From: JBOHSA01 sp050732995
GTDB taxonomy: Bacteria; Gemmatimonadota; Gemmatimonadetes; Gemmatimonadales; GWC2-71-9
Length of the DNA: 7,144 nt
NCBI GenBank assembly: GCA_050732995.1
Contig: JBOHSA010000108.1
Location: 1 to 7,144 of the forward strand
Direction of reading: 5' to 3'
The notes beneath the pieces are model-generated. The model was not told the origin of the DNA, did no database searches, and saw only the letters and a program-made list of their open reading frames with translations. Every line of letters begins with the position of its first letter. Positions within the stretch are counted from its first letter, which is position 1. This document shows, one piece after another, positions 1 through 5,606 of this stretch. A program made the position numbers and the translations under genes.

Positions 1-23
1 CCCCCCCCCCCCCCCCCCCCCCC
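1..23. repeat. poly-C homopolymer at the window edge
   Basis: The window opens with 23 consecutive C residues. The reading frame of the downstream amidotransferase gene stays open through the run, but there it would encode only prolines, which the glutaminase domain of this family does not have at this place. Recognisable family sequence begins right after it (about base 26 onward). The simplest explanation is an assembly or sequencing artefact at a contig end, since dark-base poly-G reads give this pattern on the opposite strand. A real hypermutable tract cannot be excluded from sequence alone. Confidence 0.9.
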
Positions 24-1822
24 TGGCGTCCGTGGCGCTGGGCCACCGGCGCCTGGCGATCCTCGATCTGTCGGATCGCGGGCTGCAGCCGATGGCGGTG
101 GGGAACCCTCCGGTCTGGATCGTGTTCAACGGCGAGATCTACAACCACGTGGAGCTGCGGGCCGAGCTCGCGGCGCGCGGGTACGCGTTTACAACGCGGA
201 CGGACACCGAGGTCCTGCTCCAGGCCTACCGGCACTGGGGCGAGGAGTGCCTGGCGCGCCTCGACGGGATGTACGCCTTCGCCATCTGGGACCCGGCCCG
301 CGGCCGGCTGTTCTGCGCCCGCGACCGCCTCGGGATCAAGCCGTTCTACTACGCCGCCCCCACGGGCTACCTGATCTTCGCCTCGGAGATCAAGGCGTTG
401 CTCGAATTCCCCGGCCTCGAGCCCGTGCCGGACGACGCCGCGGTGCTCGGCTTCTTGATTCATGGCAACTGCGATTACGGGGAGCGGACCGTGCTGCGCG
501 ACGTCAAGGCGCTCCCCGCCGCGCATGCGCTCACGTTGGATCTCGGCACCGGCCGCTGGACTACGCGGCCCTACTGGCAGCTCGCGCCCCAGCCGACCAA
601 CGGCACGGGGGACGGCGAGCACGTCGCCCGCCTGCGCCAGCTCCTCCTCGGCACCACTTGCAAGCACCTCATCAGCGACGTGCGGGTCGGCAGCTGTCTC
701 AGCGGGGGCCTCGACTCCTCGACCGTCGTGTCGCTCATGGACAAGATCCGGCGGGAGCAACCGGAGGCCGCAGCGGCCATCGGCGACCGCTTCTTTACGT
801 TCACGTCGTGTTACCAGTATCGGGAGCTCGACGAGCGGGACTACGCGCTGGCGGCGGCGGAACGGATTCGCGCGACTCCCCACCTGGTGTTCCCCTCGGC
901 CGAGGACTTCTGGGAGGTCTTCCCGCGCCTCGCCTGGCATCAGGACATGCCGTTCGCGTCCCTGAGCTACTACGCGCAATGGCGCGTGATGCGCGCCGCG
1001 AAGGAGGCCGGCGTCAAAGTGCTGCTGGACGGCCAGGGAGGGGACGAGGTCTTCGGGGGCTACGCCAAGTTCCGCTACGCCTACCTGGCCTCGCTGCTCC
1101 GGTCCGGCCGCCTGCCGGCGTTCGCCCGCGAGCTCGGCGCAGCGGTGCTGCACGGCGACCGCTACGTGCTGGATCTCCGCCGGGGATACCGCTACCTGCC
1201 GAAAAGCTGGCGTCGGCTGCTCAGCGTGGACTCCCTGCTGCAGCGGGTGCTCAACGCGGACTGGGGCAGCGCCGTCTCGACCGAAAGCGCGCCCGCCACC
1301 CGCTGGTGGCGCTACGCCTCGGGCCGGACGACGGACGACTTCGCGGGCACGATCATGCAGCGGATGCAGGTGGACGACATCGTCATGGACACCCTGCCCC
1401 AGCTGCTGCGCCACGAGGACCGGTCGTCCATGGCGTTCTCGCTCGAGGCGCGCGTCCCGCTGCTGGACCACCACGTGGTGGAATACGGCCTCTCGCTACC
1501 CGACCACCTGAAGGTGCGCAATGGGTTCAGCAAGGTCGCCGTCCGGCGCGCCATGAACGGGCTGCTCCCCGACGCGGTCCGGTGGCGGAAGACGAAACTG
1601 GGCTTCGCGGCGCCCGACCGCCGGTGGTTGACGCAGGACCTGCGCGGACGGGTCACCGAGCTGATCGGCGAGGACCTCCGCTGTCACAGGTACGTCGACC
1701 CGGTCGCGCTGCGCCGCTGGTACCATTCGGCCGAGGCGACGCGGGCCAACGAGGAGTCGTACCTCGGCCTGTTCCGCGTGCTGGCGCTGGAAATGTGGAT
1801 GCGGGCCTTTCGCGTCAATTAG
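2..1822 (+). CDS. asnB: Asparagine synthase (glutamine-hydrolysing) / glutamine amidotransferase, 5' truncated
   Basis: Class-II glutamine amidotransferase fused to an ATP-pyrophosphatase synthetase domain. The family uses ammonia from glutamine and ATP to amidate aspartate; homologues in polysaccharide loci are often thought to amidate sugar carboxylates instead. Visible in the sequence: the glutaminase domain motifs GHRRL (44-58, with the conserved Arg), NGEIYN (128-145) and a TDTEV segment; then the synthetase P-loop SGGLDSS (701-721), GQGGDEVFGGY (1031-1063), and the C-terminal RHEDRSSMAFSLEARVPLLD region with a following K-x-GF-x-x-P segment. Stop is TAG at 1820-1822. About 45-50 N-terminal residues are missing compared with the family, including the catalytic Cys2 and the RGPD motif, so the GTG at 32 is not a real start: it lies inside the conserved domain and has no ribosome binding site. 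Coding is intact from about base 26. The same-strand sugar-nucleotide enzyme downstream suggests a glycan role rather than asparagine supply. The family assignment is firm; the substrate is unknown. Confidence 0.95.
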   Translation, partial: PPPPPPPLASVALGHRRLAILDLSDRGLQPMAVGNPPVWIVFNGEIYNHVELRAELAARGYAFTTRTDTEVLLQAYRHWGEECLARLDGMYAFAIWDPARGRLFCARDRLGIKPFYYAAPTGYLIFASEIKALLEFPGLEPVPDDAAVLGFLIHGNCDYGERTVLRDVKALPAAHALTLDLGTGRWTTRPYWQLAPQPTNGTGDGEHVARLRQLLLGTTCKHLISDVRVGSCLSGGLDSSTVVSLMDKIRREQPEAAAAIGDRFFTFTSCYQYRELDERDYALAAAERIRATPHLVFPSAEDFWEVFPRLAWHQDMPFASLSYYAQWRVMRAAKEAGVKVLLDGQGGDEVFGGYAKFRYAYLASLLRSGRLPAFARELGAAVLHGDRYVLDLRRGYRYLPKSWRRLLSVDSLLQRVLNADWGSAVSTESAPATRWWRYASGRTTDDFAGTIMQRMQVDDIVMDTLPQLLRHEDRSSMAFSLEARVPLLDHHVVEYGLSLPDHLKVRNGFSKVAVRRAMNGLLPDAVRWRKTKLGFAAPDRRWLTQDLRGRVTELIGEDLRCHRYVDPVALRRWYHSAEATRANEESYLGLFRVLALEMWMRAFRVN

Positions 1823-2000
1823 GGCGGCCGTGCTGCTTCAGCCCGGCGCAGAGGGGAATCCACATTGTGGCGCCCATGCGGCAGAACTCGTGGCCGGGCG
1901 AGCGGGGCCGACCCCCGTAACTACCTGCTCCGAAGAGAGTTACCGTGACAGGCCCTGGTGGCGCCCGGGGTCGGCACGAAACGTGACCTAGATCGGAGCC
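1823..2000. other. Non-coding gap with nested inverted repeats
   Basis: 178 bases between the amidotransferase stop and the next start, with no supportable gene. Seen directly: a 5-bp hairpin CGGGG/CCCCG (1903-1907 with 1913-1917, 5-base loop); a 9-bp inverted repeat GCCGACCCC (1907-1915) with GGGGTCGGC (1967-1975); nested inside it a 6-bp inverted repeat GTAACT (1917-1922) with AGTTAC (1938-1943); and a 9-bp direct repeat GTGGCGCCC at 1867-1875 and 1958-1966. No T tract follows, so a standard Rho-independent terminator is not supported. The region could hold a terminator-like or regulatory fold and a promoter for the next gene, but I see no convincing -35/-10 pair. Confidence 0.35.
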
Positions 2001-3980
2001 ATGACCTCCTTGCGCGCGCCATACGAGACCGCGGTTCGCGGCCTCGTGTCCTTGCCCGACTGGCACCGCGCGCTCACGCGCTTCCGTCTCCGGGAGTTCC
2101 AGCTCCGCAGCACGGTCAAGGTGGCGCTCGACTTCTCGCTCAGCGCCCTGGCGGCGGGCATCGCCATCGTGTTGCAGGAAGGGGTGAACGCATTCCGGGG
2201 CGGGACCGTGTGGCTCGCGGCGGGCGTCGGGCTGCTCTACGTTACGGCGCACGCGGCGCAGGGGAGCTACCGGAGCATCTGGCGCTACACGAGCCTGCGC
2301 GAAGCCGTCGCGATCACGCGGTCGAGTGCCGTCGTACTGATGGCGCTGCTGGCGGCCCGCTGGCTCGGGTTCACCACGACCTCCGGCTCGACGCTCCTGC
2401 TGATCACGTTGCTGCTGCTCTTCTTCTGCGTGGGCGTCCGGGCGTGGCGGCGCTGGCAGGCGGGGGAGGAGAAGCGCCACCCGCGGTCCAACGGTTCCGC
2501 CCTCGGGCTGCTGGAGCCGCGTCGCGTCCTGATCGCCGGGGCGGGCGAGCACGGCCTCTCGATCGGGCGCGACATCCTGAAGAGCGGGCTCGCCGGCGTC
2601 GACTTGGTGGGCTTCCTGGACGATGATCCCGCCAAGATCGGCGCGGCGCTCAACGGCGCGCGGGTCCTCGGCCCGCTCCGCGACGTCCTCGCGATCGCGG
2701 AGCAGCACCAGGTGAGCGAAGTCATCGTCGCGATGCCCTCCGCGGATTCGGACCTGGTTCAGTCGTTCATTCGTCGCGTCGAAGACGTCGGCCTGCGCGT
2801 CCGCGCGGTGCGCGGCATCGAGCGCTTCGTCATGGGCCGCGACCTGCACCGCCCGGGCACGACCACGATGCACGAGCTGCTGAACGGCGCGAAGCGCTCG
2901 GGGGGGGGGGGGAACGGACGCGATCCCGGCGGCCGGCACGACCGCCGCCGCGTGCTCGTGACCGGCGGGGCCGGCTTCATCGGCGCGCACCTGACCCGCA
3001 TGCTCCTGGACCAGGGCTATCAGGTGCGGGTCCTGGATCGGTTCGATTACGGCCGCTCCGGCCTCGAGGCCATCCAGGCGCACCCGCGCCTGGAAGTGCT
3101 GCAGGGCGATATTTGCAACAGCCGCGATGTGAGCCGCGCGGTGCGAGACGTGGACGGGGTCCTCGCCCTCGCCGCGATCGTCGGCGACCCGGCGTGCAAT
3201 CTGGATCCGGACGAGACGATCAACCTCAACTACACGGCCACGAAGATTCTGGTCGAAACGAGCAATTTCTACGGCGTCCGGCGCCTCGTCTTCGCCTCGA
3301 GCTGCAGCGTGTACGGCGCGAGCGACAGCGACTTGCTGACCGAGCGGTCGCGCCTGAACCCCGTCTCCCTGTACGCCCGGACGCGCGTCCTGAGCGAGAA
3401 TATCCTGTTCGACCGGCGCGGCGACGTGGAGCCGGTGGTGCTGCGCCTGGCCACAGTGTTCGGGCTGTCCCCCCGGATGCGCTTCGATCTGGTCGTCAAC
3501 ACGCTGACGGCCCGGGCGGTGGTGGATCGCCGAATCGCCGTGTTCGGTGGGAATCAGTGGCGGCCCAACGTGCACTGCCGGGACGTGGCCCGCGCCTTCA
3601 TCCTGACCCTGGAGGCGCCCGCCGCGGCGGTCGCCGGCGAGATCTTCAACGTGGGCGGCGACGCCCTGAACCATCGCATCGCCGAGCTGGGAGAGATAGT
3701 CGCGCGGATCGTGGGTGACGTCACCGTCGAGCAGCACGACGAGGTGCCCGATCCCCGCAACTACCGCGTCACCTTCGCGAAAATCCACCGGACCCTCGGC
3801 TTCGTCCCCGAGTACACGGTCGCCGCCGGGATCCGCGAGGTGGCCGCGGCCGTGCGCGGCACTCCCATGCTCCAGCACCACCAGCACGCCCTGTTCCACA
3901 ACGTCCAGGCGTTCAAGCAATCGCTCGCCGGGCCGCGCCGGCGGCGGGACGACCTCGCGCCCGCCGCCGCCGGCGCCTAG
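2001..3980 (+). CDS. Membrane-anchored nucleotide-sugar epimerase/dehydratase: CapD/FlaA1-type N-terminus fused to an extended SDR
   Basis: 659 residues. Start is fixed: an in-frame TAG at 1989-1991 precedes the first ATG (2001), with a weak GGAG at 1995-1998 only 2 bases away. Residues about 41-147 form four predicted membrane helices, with the CapD-family signature YRSIWRYTSLRE between the second and third. A Rossmann domain follows (GAGEHG 180-185, then VGFLDDDP). These features match the N-terminal part of WbpM/PglF/CapD UDP-sugar 4,6-dehydratases. The C-terminal catalytic half is instead an extended SDR of the epimerase/dehydratase type: GGAGFIG 322-328, SSCSVYG 433-439, LRLATVFG, and WRPNVHCRDVA. 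The active-site Tyr is Y458, but the expected YxxxK reads YARTR, giving Arg at 462. A 13-base G run encodes the GGGG linker at about 301-304. A basic, Ala-rich tail (about 40 residues) ends the protein. Likely role: conversion of a nucleotide sugar at the inner membrane for a surface glycan. Substrate and exact reaction are unknown. Confidence 0.9.
   Translation: MTSLRAPYETAVRGLVSLPDWHRALTRFRLREFQLRSTVKVALDFSLSALAAGIAIVLQEGVNAFRGGTVWLAAGVGLLYVTAHAAQGSYRSIWRYTSLREAVAITRSSAVVLMALLAARWLGFTTTSGSTLLLITLLLLFFCVGVRAWRRWQAGEEKRHPRSNGSALGLLEPRRVLIAGAGEHGLSIGRDILKSGLAGVDLVGFLDDDPAKIGAALNGARVLGPLRDVLAIAEQHQVSEVIVAMPSADSDLVQSFIRRVEDVGLRVRAVRGIERFVMGRDLHRPGTTTMHELLNGAKRSGGGGNGRDPGGRHDRRRVLVTGGAGFIGAHLTRMLLDQGYQVRVLDRFDYGRSGLEAIQAHPRLEVLQGDICNSRDVSRAVRDVDGVLALAAIVGDPACNLDPDETINLNYTATKILVETSNFYGVRRLVFASSCSVYGASDSDLLTERSRLNPVSLYARTRVLSENILFDRRGDVEPVVLRLATVFGLSPRMRFDLVVNTLTARAVVDRRIAVFGGNQWRPNVHCRDVARAFILTLEAPAAAVAGEIFNVGGDALNHRIAELGEIVARIVGDVTVEQHDEVPDPRNYRVTFAKIHRTLGFVPEYTVAAGIREVAAAVRGTPMLQHHQHALFHNVQAFKQSLAGPRRRRDDLAPAAAGA
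2900..2912 (+). repeat. 13-base poly-G tract at a domain junction
   Basis: Thirteen consecutive G residues, in frame, encode the end of a Ser codon and four glycines between the CapD-like N-terminal half and the SDR half. By direct reading, loss of one G (or gain of two) would shift the frame and reach TGA at 2959-2961, about 16 codons after the tract, leaving only the membrane/Rossmann half. A gain of one G would run through the SDR region out of frame to a stop near 3718. It may be a slippage-prone phase-variation tract or a base-count error. The gene is open and homologous throughout with 13 G. Confidence 0.9.
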
Positions 3981-3988
3981 CCGCCCCT

Positions 3989-4007
3989 GGCGCGGCTCGT
4001 CAGCGCC
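3989..4007. terminator. Weak hairpin in the convergent gene gap
   Basis: The 41-base gap (3981-4021) between two convergent stops holds a 5-bp stem GGCGC (3989-3993) with GCGCC (4003-4007) and a 9-base loop. There is no T run on either side, so it would be a poor intrinsic terminator. It is offered only because a shared bidirectional terminator is expected between converging genes. Confidence 0.2.
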
Positions 4008-4021
4008 TCACACCCCAAGCC

Positions 4022-5557
4022 TCAGAACTCGTAGGCGCCGATGTCGTGGCCGCCGCCCTGCGGCCGAGGACGCCGATCGATGTCATGCGTCACTTCCGCA
4101 ATGGACATCCCCGCATCGATCGCCGGGCTCCCCGCCTGCAGGTGGAAGTCGAAGGCGCCCGGATTCACCAACAGCGGGTTCGTGGCGAATTGGTTGTTGC
4201 TCTGCGTCATGCCAGGCGGGAGCGTGGTCACAGGGCTGCCGTCCGCCCCGCTGATGAGCAGCTGGCCGCTCGCGACGTTGTGCGTGATCACCACGTTGAC
4301 GAGCGGCTCGAGATCCCAGGCCATCACGTAGCCGCCGGCGGGATCGTAGAAGATGTTGTTCCGGATCTGCAAGTCGACGACGTCCGCGTCCGTGAAAATG
4401 TGCGTCTGACTCCGATAGGGATTACCGAAGGCAAACGTGTTGTTCAGGATTGTCACGTTGGTCGGCGATCCCTGATAGAAGTACACGCCAAACCCATTCC
4501 TGTGGTTGTAGAAGATGTTGTTCCGAATCGTGATATTGTTGTGGCCGGGAGTTTGCAGATAGATGCCCGTGTCGCTGTTCTGGAACTTGTTGAAGCCCGC
4601 CGGATAGGTGCAGCCGTTCTCTCCCGGATCGTAGCGACCGAGGTCGTGAATCACATTGCCCTCGACGAGCACGTTCCCTCGCTGAATGAAGATCCCCGTC
4701 TGGGCGCGGATGGTGGGATTGCAGAAGTTGGAAATGTGGTGAATGTGGTTGCCCACGAGCTGCGAGTTGGCGCCGCCGGCCTGGATCATGATCCCGGACG
4801 CCGACGGGGCCGCCACCGTGCCGACGAAGGTGCTCCCCATGCCGAAGATGTCGAACCCTTCGATCCGCACGTACGAGACGGCCGCGAAGTTGAAGCCGTA
4901 GCGCGCGGTGTTGTTCTGCCCGTCGATCTTGGCGCCCCACTTGGTGCGCGAGACGAACGTGACGTACTGGCTGGCCGTGCCACCCTGCTGGACCATCACC
5001 ACCGTGCCGTCAGCGTTCCCATCCGTGTAGATGCCGTCCTCGAACACTACCACATCGCCTGGATTCAACGTCGGAATCGCCATGTTGGCGGGCGTCACGG
5101 CGTACACCTGCCCGGTGCAGTACCCGGGCGGCGGGCTGGCGAGCAGGGGGCAGGTCCCGGGGAGCGGCGTCAACGCCGTCACCACCCCCGTCGGCCCGGA
5201 TTGCGCGGTCGCCGAGCCCACGCTGTTGGTCGCCGTCACGGCGACGCGCAGCGTGAATCCCACGTCCGCCGCGGCCAGTGGATAGGACGTGCCAGTCGCG
5301 CTCGCGATGTTCGTGCACGCGCCGCCCGCAGCGTCGCAGCGCTTCCATTGCCGGCTGTACGTGATGGGCGCGGTCCCCTCCCACACGCCGTCGGAGCCGG
5401 TCACCACCTGCCCCTCCTGCGCGGCGCCCGAAACGCCGGGGGCCGTCACGTTGACAGGTATGCCGTCTTCGGCCGGCTCGCTGACGGTGGTTTCGCAAGC
5501 GAGGACCCCGGCCATGAGAAAACACCACTGCAAGGTGAGCGGGCGCGCCCGGTTCAT
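4022..5557 (-). CDS. Beta-helix lipoprotein with N-terminal Ig-like domain and choice-of-anchor Q-like C-terminus
   Basis: 511 residues. Start chosen at ATG 5557-5555: it gives a short basic n-region (MNRARP), a hydrophobic stretch and a lipobox VLAC with Cys21, and has a strong GGAGG (5562-5566) 4 bases upstream. Longer in-frame starts (to 5662) would overlap the upstream gene and bury the signal. After Cys21 comes a linker, then an Ig-like domain (about 33-127; motifs W-EGTAPITYS, RCDAAGGAC, LRVAVTATNSVGSA). From about 150 a right-handed parallel beta-helix follows, with a YTDGNADG loop (177-184) and repeated Asn-rich coils (VGNHIHHI, IRNNIFYN, LNNTFAFGN, IRNNIFYD). It closes with GSPAIDAG (476-483) and DIGAYEF, as in choice-of-anchor Q-type proteins. 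Predicted to be exported and lipid-anchored, probably outer membrane. Beta-helices of this kind bind, cleave or epimerise polysaccharides, but no catalytic set could be assigned, so a structural or adhesive role remains possible. Downstream member of a tandem paralogue pair. Confidence 0.85.
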   Translation of the reverse strand: MNRARPLTLQWCFLMAGVLACETTVSEPAEDGIPVNVTAPGVSGAAQEGQVVTGSDGVWEGTAPITYSRQWKRCDAAGGACTNIASATGTSYPLAAADVGFTLRVAVTATNSVGSATAQSGPTGVVTALTPLPGTCPLLASPPPGYCTGQVYAVTPANMAIPTLNPGDVVVFEDGIYTDGNADGTVVMVQQGGTASQYVTFVSRTKWGAKIDGQNNTARYGFNFAAVSYVRIEGFDIFGMGSTFVGTVAAPSASGIMIQAGGANSQLVGNHIHHISNFCNPTIRAQTGIFIQRGNVLVEGNVIHDLGRYDPGENGCTYPAGFNKFQNSDTGIYLQTPGHNNITIRNNIFYNHRNGFGVYFYQGSPTNVTILNNTFAFGNPYRSQTHIFTDADVVDLQIRNNIFYDPAGGYVMAWDLEPLVNVVITHNVASGQLLISGADGSPVTTLPPGMTQSNNQFATNPLLVNPGAFDFHLQAGSPAIDAGMSIAEVTHDIDRRPRPQGGGHDIGAYEF

Positions 5558-5566
5558 GCTTCCTCC
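5558..5566 (-). promoter_or_regulatory. Shine-Dalgarno deciding the lipoprotein start
   Basis: On the minus strand the sequence before ATG 5557 reads GGAGGAAGC, so GGAGG (5566-5562) is 4 bases from the start codon. This is the best ribosome binding site in the window and supports this ATG over the upstream in-frame ATG at 5593, where GGGAGG lies only 1 base away. The 49-base gap (5558-5606) to the previous stop contains no other evident element, consistent with cotranscription. Confidence 0.75.
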
Positions 5567-5606
5567 CCCGTCGGTGGTAATCGTCAACGCCATGCCTCCC
5601 GACAAC

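Noticed and set aside
32..34. GTG as start of the amidotransferase
   Set aside because: It falls inside the conserved glutaminase domain just before GHRRL, would omit the catalytic Cys, and has no ribosome binding site.
247..1920. 557-codon plus-strand frame overlapping the amidotransferase
   Set aside because: It is a frame-shifted shadow rich in Arg, Pro and Ala; all conserved motifs are in the other frame.
1958..2626. GTG-started frame covering the beginning of the epimerase gene
   Set aside because: It is out of frame with the membrane and Rossmann motifs and has shadow-like Arg-rich composition.
1815..3920. 701-codon minus-strand open frame opposite the epimerase gene
   Set aside because: It lies antisense to a gene with clear domain motifs, crosses the non-coding gap, shows no recognisable family and has the Arg/Ala/Gly/Asp-rich composition of a high-GC shadow frame.
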